In this document: one piece after another, positions 33,049-42,021 of the stretch
How positions within the stretch are numbered: position 1 is the stretch's first letter
Layout of the letters: every line of letters begins with the position of its first letter
NCBI GenBank assembly: GCA_018362895.1
Contig: JAHALR010000002.1
Span: 154,855-218,854, forward strand
From: Clostridium sp.
GTDB taxonomy: Bacteria > Cyanobacteriota > Vampirovibrionia > Gastranaerophilales > Gastranaerophilaceae
Direction of reading: 5' to 3'
DNA length: 64,000 nt
The notes under the pieces: model-generated
The model's database searches: none
The model's input: the letters and a program-made list of their open reading frames with translations, nothing else
Told to the model about the DNA's origin: nothing
Position numbers and translations under genes: made by a program

Positions 33049-35151
33049 TTAAAATGCCAGATTGACCTGATATCTCTTTAAAAACTGTTCCATATCCTCT
33101 TTGTCAAAGCGTAAGACAGTGCATTTGCTTCCATTAAAATATCTTTCGCCCTCTGTTTTCATTCCCAGATACTTATAGTATGAGATATTTTCAGGTTTGT
33201 CTGTTGCAAACTTTAGAGTGTTATTGCCTGTTTCTAAACAGAAGCTGACCATTCGTTGGATTACTGAGGTTGCACAATTTTTGATTTGTTTGTCTTTGCC
33301 TTGATTCCAAGGTGCTGAGTTGAGGCTTCTACCCCAGACGATGCCGTCATTTTGGATTTCAACGTTGGCTATTGCTTGAATTTTGTCATCTGCTTTAAGA
33401 ACAAAATAGTTTGCATCAGGATAAAATTTGCCGTTTTTGTAGGGAGGTAATATTTCGGCTTGCGGGTACTTTTCTTGTTTCCATTGCTTTTTAATTTCCA
33501 GAGCAAGCTTTCTGTATTCCTCGGGAGAGCTGAAAGGTGGGAGGTCTCGAATTTCACCGAATAAAGCAACACCTTCTTTTTGGTTTTGAAGATATACTTT
33601 TTGTCCGTCACGAAGAAGGTTCCAAGGCAGTTTTGTTGTGTCTTTTACCACAAAGGCATTGTATTTCGGATCTTTACCCTTTATTCTTTCCTGCATAATT
33701 GTTCGTTTTTTTGAAAGTGTTTTCATATATTCGGCATAATCACTGTCCGCTTTGGCAACGATAGAATATGTGCCGTCAACCATTTTATCAATTTCATTTC
33801 TTGTTTCTTCTGGCAAATCTAACTTTGAAATGTCAAAGCGTATTCCTGCTTTTTCTATTTTGTCAAAAGCCTGGTTTATCTGTTTTTCATTTGCTGACAT
33901 TACTATTCGTACATATCCGTCGCCATTGTCGCCAAAAACAGTTCCGGGGGTGAATGCTATTTGAGATTTGTGCAGAACATATTTGAAAAATTCATCCGAG
34001 TTGAAATCAGGTGGCACTTTTGCCCAAAGATAATACGTTCCCTGTGTTGGTTTTGCATCACTTCCAAGCTCATGGAGTCTTTTTATTGCTGTATTTTTTC
34101 TGCTTCGGTATATTTTGTTAACCGTTTGAATGTATCCTTCTTCATCATCCAAAGCTGCTGCTGCGGCTGCTTGAACCGGGGTGTATACACTCCCGCCAGA
34201 AAGGTATTTTGCTTTTAAAAGATTTTGTATGTTTTCTTCATCACTGATTGCAAAAGCAACCCTGAGACCTGGCATGCTTTGTGCTTTTGAAAAAGTATGG
34301 ACTTCAAAGGCAACATCTTTTGCACCTTTTACCTGCATAATGCCTGCCGGCTTTTTACCGGAGTGTGTGATTTCACTGTTGTCCATATCATGGATTATTA
34401 AAATTCCGTTTTTGTTTGCAAATTTTACGGCTTCTTCGAAAGTTTTTTTCGTTGCAAATGTTCCGGTGGGATTGTGAGGGTAGTTAAGAATCAAGATTTT
34501 TGCATCAGCAGGCATTTTTGAAAAATCCGGAAGATATCCGTTTTTCGGGTCAAGAGGATATGTTTCTTTCTTCAGGTCATGTCTTACGATCAGATCGTCG
34601 TAAAGTGAATATCCCGGATCAGGAATCAGCACTTTGTCTCCGTAATTTGCGTATGCTGTGAAGATATGATCAACGGCATCCGAAGCTCCCGATGTAACCA
34701 TAATTTCTTTTCTTGGGTCTATTTCTACTCCAAAGCGTTTTTGCATCCATTTTGAGATTGAATGGAAAAGTATGCTTTCTCCTTTCGGGCTGTTATATCT
34801 TGATGCCCAGACATCATCAACTTTGTCTTTCAGAACTTTTCTTGCTTTTTTAGGTGGAATTATATCAGGATTGCCCATTGATAAATCAACAACAGAGCTG
34901 TTTCCGTAAAAATAGCGTGCTTTTGATATTTCTCCTATATATTCGGGGATTTTATAGTTTGATTTTTGTAGTCTTTCTGCCGGTTTTATTTTTCCGTAAA
35001 AACTTACAAGTGCAAGTCTGGAATCTACCTTTAGTGTCACGTTTGTGTCCAAAGGTGAAGGAACATTTCTTTTTTCTTTTGTTATCCTGTTTCTCTCTGA
35101 ATATGCGGCAGCTTTTGCTGATACAATAGAGTTTAGCTGTAATATTCTCAT
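33049..35151 (-). CDS. Class I/II aminotransferase fused to a C-terminal GNAT-like domain
   Basis: 700 aa, nearly twice a normal aminotransferase. Residues about 60-440 form a complete PLP fold type I domain: NYPHNPTG (223-230), the PLP Lys K289 (HTFSKAQSMPGLR) and the carboxylate-binding Arg R415. It most resembles alanine or LL-diaminopimelate aminotransferases. Residues 440-560 form a linker, and about 575-685 resemble a GNAT acetyltransferase (NYFVLKADDKIQAIANVEI, then SYYKYLGMKTEGERYF). The N-terminal 50 residues are basic and end in the tag-like VSFYGK (S50-F51). A two-step amination and acylation is plausible but unproven. Confidence 0.8.
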   Translation of the reverse strand: MRILQLNSIVSAKAAAYSERNRITKEKRNVPSPLDTNVTLKVDSRLALVSFYGKIKPAERLQKSNYKIPEYIGEISKARYFYGNSSVVDLSMGNPDIIPPKKARKVLKDKVDDVWASRYNSPKGESILFHSISKWMQKRFGVEIDPRKEIMVTSGASDAVDHIFTAYANYGDKVLIPDPGYSLYDDLIVRHDLKKETYPLDPKNGYLPDFSKMPADAKILILNYPHNPTGTFATKKTFEEAVKFANKNGILIIHDMDNSEITHSGKKPAGIMQVKGAKDVAFEVHTFSKAQSMPGLRVAFAISDEENIQNLLKAKYLSGGSVYTPVQAAAAAALDDEEGYIQTVNKIYRSRKNTAIKRLHELGSDAKPTQGTYYLWAKVPPDFNSDEFFKYVLHKSQIAFTPGTVFGDNGDGYVRIVMSANEKQINQAFDKIEKAGIRFDISKLDLPEETRNEIDKMVDGTYSIVAKADSDYAEYMKTLSKKRTIMQERIKGKDPKYNAFVVKDTTKLPWNLLRDGQKVYLQNQKEGVALFGEIRDLPPFSSPEEYRKLALEIKKQWKQEKYPQAEILPPYKNGKFYPDANYFVLKADDKIQAIANVEIQNDGIVWGRSLNSAPWNQGKDKQIKNCATSVIQRMVSFCLETGNNTLKFATDKPENISYYKYLGMKTEGERYFNGSKCTVLRFDKEDMEQFLKRYQVNLAF

Positions 35152-35269
35152 GGTATTTATACAAAACTCATCAAGATTTCTTTTGCTATTTTGTTCAAAA
35201 AAGTTTACATTTCTGCTGGCAAAAAAATGAGGTTTTATGTTTTATATAAACAAATTAATATGTGTTGAG

Positions 35270-35278
35270 TGTTATAAT
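35270..35278 (+). promoter_or_regulatory. Extended -10 promoter giving a near-leaderless transcript
   Basis: TGTTATAAT is an extended -10 element. The predicted start is about 35285, only about two nt before the ATG of the 600-aa gene, and no ribosome-binding site is present. Confidence 0.5.
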
Positions 35279-35286
35279 TTATTGTT

Positions 35287-37089
35287 ATGCTAACCCCCGT
35301 TTATAATTTTAAAAACAATTCATATCCTTCAAAAAGAGTTGCACCTTACAGACCTTTTTACAGGTTTAACAACAGGAGTGACAGCTATTCCTTTAAAGGT
35401 TCCGAAGGGTTAATAGAACGTGAAAATATGAGAGACCTTGAGTCGCTTGCACGTGCTTATAAAGAGGTTTTTGAAGTCCTTGATTTGAAAACCGATGAAG
35501 GAATCAAAAAAATAGAAAAAGATATTGAAGGTTTGAAATTATGGAAAGGGATTACTTTTTGTAATGTTGGAAAAGAAAAAAACACGGTTTATTTGAATGT
35601 ACCTCGCTCAAAAAAAGCAGGTGGCATTATGAAAATAGTTGTCAGCACAGAGGATTCAAAAAAATCAAAGACCTGGTTGATTAAAGATTTTTCAAAAGTA
35701 GTAAAAAATTCCTCTTTAAAATCTAACAATTATGAGTTTTATTCTCAGGAAGAAATAGAAAAATACGGACTCAATAAAGAACTGAAATCGCTTATTGAGG
35801 ATATAGATCCTATGCTTTTGAAACTTAGAATAGCTGTTCAAAAAAGAAACGGTCAGGACCTGAAACCGAGTGCAGCTGTTTTGACTGAGGATATGAGTGC
35901 AAAATTGAGGAATATAAAATTTTTAAACAGTGAAATAGACTCTATTTTAGATACAAAATCAAGAAAAACTGTTATAAAACTGAAGGATGAATTTGGTGAT
36001 TACAACGGAATCACAGGACAGGCGGCACACATGTTTAAAAATGTCGGGCCGGATAAATTGAAAATAGTTTGTTCTTCAGTTCAGAATATAAACCACGGTG
36101 AAATGATGAGGCTTTTGGCTTTTAATCGTGACGATGAGATAGTTGCGGGATTTTTGTTTAAAGATTTTGATAAAATAGTTTCAAACTACAACCCGAAGTA
36201 TATCGCTGTCATTCCTGAAAAATTGAATTTTGTTAATATAAACGAAATAGAAGATGAAAAATACTCAAAGGAACTTCCGGAGCTTCTTTCCTTGGCTGAA
36301 GCAAAGCTCGAAAGCTTTAAGTCTTTTCTGTTGACTCCGCCTCCTTCACCTAAAAATACAGGATTTTTGAATTCATCTGATATGTTTCTTGTTACTTCTA
36401 TTCTGTCTGATTTTGCTGAGGTTTCGAAAAGATTTGATTCATTAACTCCTATGCAGGTGTTTAAAATCAAAGATTCGTATCCAAACCTTGAAATTGCAGC
36501 GGGAAAAAGAGCATTTACATTTAAAATTCAAAATTCTGTTTCAAAAGCTCAAAAAATATCGGTTCTGCCTGTTCAGAGCAAATATAATACCAATCTGACA
36601 AAGTTTACTGTGGCTTGTGAAAACGGAGAGCCCGATGAAACATTTTTGTTAAAAGATAACAATAAAGTTGTCAAAAATTATAACCCGCAATATCCGAATG
36701 TTATTCCCGAAGTTTTGAAATTCTATGATGAAGATGAAATTAAAACGCTTGAGCTTTCCGGGTACTTGCAGGATCTTAATTCTGAAATGTCGGCTTTCAG
36801 AAATTATGTATTTGAACAAACAAATATAGAAACAAAACCTGTTAAAATTAAGCATTGTGTTGAAAGAAAAATTCGTGAAAATAAGAAATTGAGAGTTCAA
36901 AAAACAGATTATGACAAATTAAATAAAAAAGCTTTTAAACTTCTTGTGAAAAACTGTACGGAAGATTTCAACAGTGCTATTAAATCACTGAATGAAAAAC
37001 CTGAAGAGTTCAAAGAAATGATGGATTCCATTCAAAAAAGGGTAGATGAGTATCTTTTTAATAAAACAAAAACAGATTCAAATTTTTAA
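35287..37089 (+). CDS. Hypothetical 600-aa protein with three copies of an unknown module
   Basis: No known family. A module occurs three times at a period of about 160 residues; its core is [WF]-L-x-KD-x2-K-[VI]-V-x-N, at 130-141 (WLIKDFSKVVKN), 289-300 (FLFKDFDKIVSN) and 453-464 (FLLKDNNKVVKN). Copies 2 and 3 continue with YNPxY-x3-VIPE-x-L-x-F and an acidic E-I element. Each is preceded by a beta-like segment and followed by a helix. The basic N-terminus contains YSFKGSE (S35-F36). The C-terminus is a Lys/Glu helix. Probably a leaderless message. Confidence 0.75.
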   Translation: MLTPVYNFKNNSYPSKRVAPYRPFYRFNNRSDSYSFKGSEGLIERENMRDLESLARAYKEVFEVLDLKTDEGIKKIEKDIEGLKLWKGITFCNVGKEKNTVYLNVPRSKKAGGIMKIVVSTEDSKKSKTWLIKDFSKVVKNSSLKSNNYEFYSQEEIEKYGLNKELKSLIEDIDPMLLKLRIAVQKRNGQDLKPSAAVLTEDMSAKLRNIKFLNSEIDSILDTKSRKTVIKLKDEFGDYNGITGQAAHMFKNVGPDKLKIVCSSVQNINHGEMMRLLAFNRDDEIVAGFLFKDFDKIVSNYNPKYIAVIPEKLNFVNINEIEDEKYSKELPELLSLAEAKLESFKSFLLTPPPSPKNTGFLNSSDMFLVTSILSDFAEVSKRFDSLTPMQVFKIKDSYPNLEIAAGKRAFTFKIQNSVSKAQKISVLPVQSKYNTNLTKFTVACENGEPDETFLLKDNNKVVKNYNPQYPNVIPEVLKFYDEDEIKTLELSGYLQDLNSEMSAFRNYVFEQTNIETKPVKIKHCVERKIRENKKLRVQKTDYDKLNKKAFKLLVKNCTEDFNSAIKSLNEKPEEFKEMMDSIQKRVDEYLFNKTKTDSNF

Positions 37090-37147
37090 AATACCCTTTA
37101 TCTTTTGAATAAAAAAAGTTAGAATATATATAGTTACGGAGTGTTTA

Positions 37148-38431
37148 ATGAATATAAATCAGCTCAAGGAAAATTTACAATCAGGAGCTTTCAATGAAAG
37201 ATTCTTAAAACTTTATAATGCTGATGAAGCATCGATTGCTAAAATAAACCGCCGCTATTTGAATCTGGTGTCCGGATTTGAAAATATATTCGGTCAGTAT
37301 AATGAAGTTTTTTTGTTTTCGTCACCCGGCAGAACAGAAATCGGCGGTAATCATACAGATCACCAGAGAGGATGTGTTCTTGCCGGAAGTGTAAACCTTG
37401 ATGTGATTGCAGCTGTTGCATTGAATGGTACAAATAAAATCCGTATACAATCAAAAGGCTATGCAATAGATGAAATTGATCTTGGTGAACTTGAACCGGA
37501 TTCTTCGGAATATAACCAAGCGAAGGCTTTGATAAGGGGGGTAGCTGCTGACTTTCAAAAACTGGGTTTTGAAATCAAGGGATTTGATGCATATACTGAG
37601 TCGAATGTTTTAAAAGGTTCCGGGCTCTCTTCTTCAGCGGCGTTTGAGGTGCTTGTCGGAAATATTCTTAACGGTCTTTTTTGTTCAGGAAATGTTGATT
37701 CTGTGCAAATTGCAAAAACAGGACAGTATGCGGAAAATGTTTATTTCGGCAAACCCTGCGGCTTGATGGATCAAATGGCTTCATCTGTTGGCGGAATTGT
37801 TTCAATAGATTTTAAGGATGTAAAAAATCCGGTTATAAAAAAAATTGCTTTTGATTTTGCTTCAACTGGTTATGCTCTTTGTATAATTGACTCAGGTGCT
37901 GATCATGCAGACTTAACTGAGGAATATGCGGCAATTCCGGAAGAGATGAAAGCCGTTGCACGGATGTTTGGCAAAGATTGTTTGAGAGAGGTAGATAAAG
38001 ATACTTTTCTTGAGTCAATTTCTGATGTTCGCAAAAAAAATGGTGACAGGGCTGTTTTAAGGGCGTTGCACTTTTTTAACGAAAATGAAAGAGCTCAAAA
38101 AGAGGCAGCTGCTCTTGAAAAAGGCAAATTTTCGGATTTTCTCGGACTTGTAAAAGAGTCTGGAGAGTCTTCTTTTATGTATCTTCAAAATGTGTCAGTA
38201 TGCGCAAGCATAAAAGAACAGGCTGTTGCATATACACTTGCTCTTTGTGGTGAATTTTTAAAAGGAAGAGGTGCTTTCCGTGTTCATGGCGGCGGTTTTG
38301 CCGGCACTGTTCAGGCGTTTGTGCCTCTTGATATGCTCATTGAGTTTAAAGAGAAAATTGAACATGCGCTTGGCGAGGGACAATGCCATATTTTGTCTGT
38401 TCGACCACAGGGCGGAATACAGATTGCTTAA
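37148..38431 (+). CDS. galK: Galactokinase
   Basis: 427-aa GHMP kinase that phosphorylates galactose at C1, the first Leloir step. The galactokinase signature GRTEIGGNHTDHQRG is at 61-75, the ATP-binding GSGLSSSAAFE is at about 158-168, and the third motif is VHGGGFAGTVQAF near the C-terminus. First gene of a galK-galE-galT unit; GalE starts 33 nt after its stop. Confidence 0.96.
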   Translation: MNINQLKENLQSGAFNERFLKLYNADEASIAKINRRYLNLVSGFENIFGQYNEVFLFSSPGRTEIGGNHTDHQRGCVLAGSVNLDVIAAVALNGTNKIRIQSKGYAIDEIDLGELEPDSSEYNQAKALIRGVAADFQKLGFEIKGFDAYTESNVLKGSGLSSSAAFEVLVGNILNGLFCSGNVDSVQIAKTGQYAENVYFGKPCGLMDQMASSVGGIVSIDFKDVKNPVIKKIAFDFASTGYALCIIDSGADHADLTEEYAAIPEEMKAVARMFGKDCLREVDKDTFLESISDVRKKNGDRAVLRALHFFNENERAQKEAAALEKGKFSDFLGLVKESGESSFMYLQNVSVCASIKEQAVAYTLALCGEFLKGRGAFRVHGGGFAGTVQAFVPLDMLIEFKEKIEHALGEGQCHILSVRPQGGIQIA

Positions 38432-38464
38432 AAATGAGATAATTGAAAGGTTAAAGGTTTATTT

Positions 38465-39457
38465 ATGACAATATTGGTATTGGGCGGTGCAGGATATATA
38501 GGTTCTCATACTGTTTATGAGTTGATAGACAAAGGCGGGGACGTTGTTATTGTTGATAATCTTCAAACAGGACATATTCAAGCTGTTCACAGTAAAGCAC
38601 GTTTTTATGAAGGAGACATCAAAGACAGAGCTTTTCTTGACAATCTTTTTAAAAAAGAAAAAATTGATGCAGTTATTCATTTTGCGGCAAATTCTCTTGT
38701 CGGAGAAAGCATGGAAAAACCTCTAAAATATTATGACAATAACATGTATGGTACAATGGTGCTTCTTGAGGCTATGGTTGAAAATAAAATCGATAAAATT
38801 GTATTTTCTTCAACAGCTGCAACTTACGGGGAACCTGAGAATATTCCTATTCTTGAATCCGACAGAACAGAACCGACAAATACCTATGGCGAAACAAAGC
38901 TGTCTATGGAGAAAATGTTCAAATGGGTTTCAAAAGCCCATGGAATGAGATATGTTTCTTTGAGATATTTCAATGCCTGCGGAGCCCATGTGAGCGGAAA
39001 CATCGGTGAGGATCACAATCCCGAAACTCATCTTATACCTATTATTTTGCAGGTTCCGAATGGAAAAAGAGAAGCTGTTTCTATATACGGTGATGATTAT
39101 GATACTAAAGACGGAACCTGCATAAGAGATTATATACACGTAACTGACCTGGCACAGGCTCATATTCTGGCTGTTGAATATTTGAGCAGGGGAGGTAAAA
39201 GCGATATCTTTAATCTTGGAAACGGAGTCGGGTTTAGTGTAAAAGAAGTAATTGAAACTGCAAGAAATGTCACGGGACACCCGATTCCTGCTGCTGTTTC
39301 TGCAAGAAGATCTGGCGACCCTGCTCAGCTTATTGCTTCAAGTGAAAAAGCAAAGTCAATTCTTGGTTGGAAGCCCGAGCATGCTGATCTTTCAGATATT
39401 ATTGAAACAGCGTGGAAGTGGCATAAATCTCACCCTAACGGATATGAAAAATTATGA
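38465..39457 (+). CDS. galE: UDP-glucose 4-epimerase
   Basis: 330-aa extended short-chain dehydrogenase interconverting UDP-galactose and UDP-glucose with bound NAD. GGAGYIGSH is at 7-15, the catalytic Ser region is FSSTAATYG, and YGETK provides Tyr and Lys. It overlaps galT by 4 nt (ATGA), indicating coupled translation. Confidence 0.96.
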   Translation: MTILVLGGAGYIGSHTVYELIDKGGDVVIVDNLQTGHIQAVHSKARFYEGDIKDRAFLDNLFKKEKIDAVIHFAANSLVGESMEKPLKYYDNNMYGTMVLLEAMVENKIDKIVFSSTAATYGEPENIPILESDRTEPTNTYGETKLSMEKMFKWVSKAHGMRYVSLRYFNACGAHVSGNIGEDHNPETHLIPIILQVPNGKREAVSIYGDDYDTKDGTCIRDYIHVTDLAQAHILAVEYLSRGGKSDIFNLGNGVGFSVKEVIETARNVTGHPIPAAVSARRSGDPAQLIASSEKAKSILGWKPEHADLSDIIETAWKWHKSHPNGYEKL

Positions 39458-40953
39458 TAGATGAATCAATAAAAAAACTGGTAAATTATGGGATTTCAAA
39501 AGAGCTTGTAAAACAGGAAGACGAAATCTTTGTTACAAACAGAATTTTGGAGGTGTTAAACATTTCGGATTATACAAATCCGAAAGTTTCTGGCAGCTGT
39601 GAACTTGAGGAAATTCTAAAAGAAATCCTTGATTATGCTTGTGAAACTCACCTTATTGAGGATAATATTCTTCATCGTGATTTGTTTGATACAAAAATTA
39701 TGGGTTGTTTAACTCCGCTCCCCTCAGATGTTAAGAATCATTTTTTCAAGCTATATGAAAATTCACCTGAAGAAGCGACTGACTGGTATTATGAATTTTC
39801 ACAGAATACTGATTATATTAGAAAATATAGAATAAAAAAAGATATAAAATGGTCTGTAAAAACAGAATACGGTCTGCTTGATCTTTCCATCAATCTTTCA
39901 AAGCCCGAAAAAGATCCTAAGGCAATTGCTGCGGCAAAATCTGCAAAGCAGAGTTCTTATCCGCAATGTATGTTATGTTTGGAGAACGAAGGATACTCAG
40001 GCAGGTTGAATCATCCGGCAAGGCAGAATCATAGGATTATTCCCATTGAAATATGCTCTGAAAAGTGGGGATTTCAGTATTCTCCTTATGTTTATTACAA
40101 TGAACACTGCATTGTCCTTGACGGAAAGCACGTTCCTATGGAGATTAACAGGGGCACTTTTGAAAAGCTGTTTGCTTTTATAAAACTGTTTCCTCATTAT
40201 TTTGTCGGTTCAAATGCTGATTTGCCCATAGTCGGCGGCTCTATTCTTTCTCATGATCATTTTCAAGGCGGTCGTTATGAATTTGCTATGGAAAAAGCGC
40301 AGATAGAAAAACATTTTTCCGTAAGAGATTTTGAAGATATAGAAACTGGGATCGTAAAATGGCCGATGTCCGTTATAAGAATCAGGCATGCTGATTGTGC
40401 AAGGCTTGTTGAACTCGGAGATTTTATTTTGAAAAAATGGCGTTCTTATACTGATGAGACTGTGTGTATTTTTGCTCAAACCGATTCACAGCCTCACAAT
40501 ACAATTACTCCTATTGCGAGAAAATCAAAAAAAGACGACCTTTATGAACTGGATCTTGTTTTGAGAAATAATATAACAACTGATGAATGTCCACTCGGAC
40601 TTTTTCATCCTCATCAGGAACTTCACCATATAAAGAAGGAAAATATAGGACTCATCGAGGTTATGGGACTGGCTGTTCTGCCTTCAAGATTGAAGGAGGA
40701 ATTTTCTCTTTTGAAAAAAGCTATTGTTGAAAATCTGGAGATTTCAAATGATGAAAGGCTGAAAAAACATGCTCAATGGGCTTTTGAAATAAAGAAAAAA
40801 TATGATGTTATTGATGAGAATAACATAGATGAAATTATAAGAACTGAAACAGGTATTGTATTTAAAAAAGTCCTTGAATGCTCGGGTGTCTTTAAACGTG
40901 ACATTAAAGGACAAGAGGCATTCAAGAACTTTTTTGAATCTTTAAATTATTGA
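39454..40953 (+). CDS. galT: Galactose-1-phosphate uridylyltransferase, class II
   Basis: 499 aa. It transfers UMP from UDP-glucose to galactose-1-phosphate. The length, MLCLENEGYSGRLNHPARQNHRIIP and LSHDHFQGGRYEFAMEKA place it in the GalT2 type found in Firmicutes rather than the shorter E. coli type; the HDHFQGG segment carries the active-site His. It completes the Leloir set in a single transcript. The stop is 6 nt from the convergent FNT gene. Confidence 0.94.
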   Translation: MIDESIKKLVNYGISKELVKQEDEIFVTNRILEVLNISDYTNPKVSGSCELEEILKEILDYACETHLIEDNILHRDLFDTKIMGCLTPLPSDVKNHFFKLYENSPEEATDWYYEFSQNTDYIRKYRIKKDIKWSVKTEYGLLDLSINLSKPEKDPKAIAAAKSAKQSSYPQCMLCLENEGYSGRLNHPARQNHRIIPIEICSEKWGFQYSPYVYYNEHCIVLDGKHVPMEINRGTFEKLFAFIKLFPHYFVGSNADLPIVGGSILSHDHFQGGRYEFAMEKAQIEKHFSVRDFEDIETGIVKWPMSVIRIRHADCARLVELGDFILKKWRSYTDETVCIFAQTDSQPHNTITPIARKSKKDDLYELDLVLRNNITTDECPLGLFHPHQELHHIKKENIGLIEVMGLAVLPSRLKEEFSLLKKAIVENLEISNDERLKKHAQWAFEIKKKYDVIDENNIDEIIRTETGIVFKKVLECSGVFKRDIKGQEAFKNFFESLNY

Positions 40954-40959
40954 TAGCAA

Positions 40960-41859
40960 TTATTGATGTTCTTCTTTTTCTCTTCTGTGTTCATCATGAA
41001 GGTATGCCACCCAGAAAAGAAGTACAACAAATACAATAGCACCAACAATGTTTCCGAGTGTTACGGGTATCAGGTTGTTGATGAAAAGAGATTTTATACT
41101 CAAAGTAGAAAGCTGTTCTTGAGTCAAGCCTGATGCTGCAACAATAGCAGGAGTATGTTTCAGGAATAAACCGTTTGTTAAGAAATACATGTTGGCAATA
41201 CTGTGTTCATATCCTGAAGCGACGAATGTTGAGATAGGGAAGAAGATAGCAAAAATCTTACCTACAACATCTTTTGCACAAGATGCCATCCAGATAGCAA
41301 GACATACGAGCCAGTTACAAAGTATACCTCTAGCAAAAGCTTCAACAAAACTGAGGTTTACTTTGGTGTATGCGGTTTGGAGACCGAGAACACCAAGTGC
41401 TTCATGCGCATTGTGGGAACAACCTGAATAATATATCAAGGCGGCCAGAAGCACAGAACCGACAAAGTTTCCTATATATACAATTGTCCAGTTTCTTACC
41501 AATTTTGAAAGACTTGTCTTTTTTTCAAGAACTGAAAATGTCATCATAGTGTTACCTGTGAAAAGTTCTGCACCTGTCAGAACTACCATCATTAGCCCTG
41601 TTGAGAATGTGATAGCACCGATTAGTTTAGCCAGCCCCCAGCTGAGGTTTTCTGCTGTACCTGTCATTACTGTTAAAGAAACCTGTGCGCCGAAAGCTAT
41701 CAATGCGCCTGCTGCAATTGCAAGAGCAAATGTTTTTGTTTTTTTGTAGTTAGCCTTTGTCGGCATAACAGAATCACTAAATTGATGAGCGACTCCGCTC
41801 GGTGTTACAAAACCCTGATTTTCGGCAGTTTGTTCGCCTTCATGTGTTTGTGTTGTCAT
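40960..41859 (-). CDS. Formate/nitrite transporter (FNT) family channel
   Basis: 299 aa from the ATG at 41859, which has an AAGGA site; an upstream in-frame ATG at 41901 is rejected. Six membrane helices follow a 50-residue polar N-terminus. GAELFTGNTM and GNFVGSVLLAALI are typical of FocA/NirC. In a fermenter with AdhE, export or import of formate is the likely role, but nitrite or hydrosulfide cannot be excluded. Divergent from the membrane complex operon. Confidence 0.92.
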   Translation of the reverse strand: MTTQTHEGEQTAENQGFVTPSGVAHQFSDSVMPTKANYKKTKTFALAIAAGALIAFGAQVSLTVMTGTAENLSWGLAKLIGAITFSTGLMMVVLTGAELFTGNTMMTFSVLEKKTSLSKLVRNWTIVYIGNFVGSVLLAALIYYSGCSHNAHEALGVLGLQTAYTKVNLSFVEAFARGILCNWLVCLAIWMASCAKDVVGKIFAIFFPISTFVASGYEHSIANMYFLTNGLFLKHTPAIVAASGLTQEQLSTLSIKSLFINNLIPVTLGNIVGAIVFVVLLFWVAYLHDEHRREKEEHQ

Positions 41860-41919
41860 TTTTTGTTTCCTTTTTAGAATGTTACTAGTGTATATTTGCA
41901 CATGTCGAAGTGCAGTTTT

Positions 41920-41947
41920 ATTCTAGTACTAAAATTTTCTCGGGCAA
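41920..41947 (-). promoter_or_regulatory. Predicted promoter of the FNT gene
   Basis: On the minus strand TTGCCC (41947-41942) and TAGAAT (41925-41920) are 16 nt apart, about 60 nt before the ATG. Confidence 0.5.
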
Positions 41948-41983
41948 CAATTTTTTTTTGAAGTTTTTTATAAAAATTTCTAC

Positions 41984-42011
41984 TTGATTTTCAATTTTTT
42001 AGTTTCATAAT
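41984..42011 (+). promoter_or_regulatory. Predicted promoter of the hydrogenase-4-like operon
   Basis: TTGATT (41984-41989) and CATAAT (42006-42011) are 16 nt apart. The start would be about 42018, only a few nt before the ATG at 42022. No purine-rich ribosome-binding site exists between them, so the message may be leaderless. Confidence 0.5.
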
Positions 42012-42021
42012 TAATTACATT

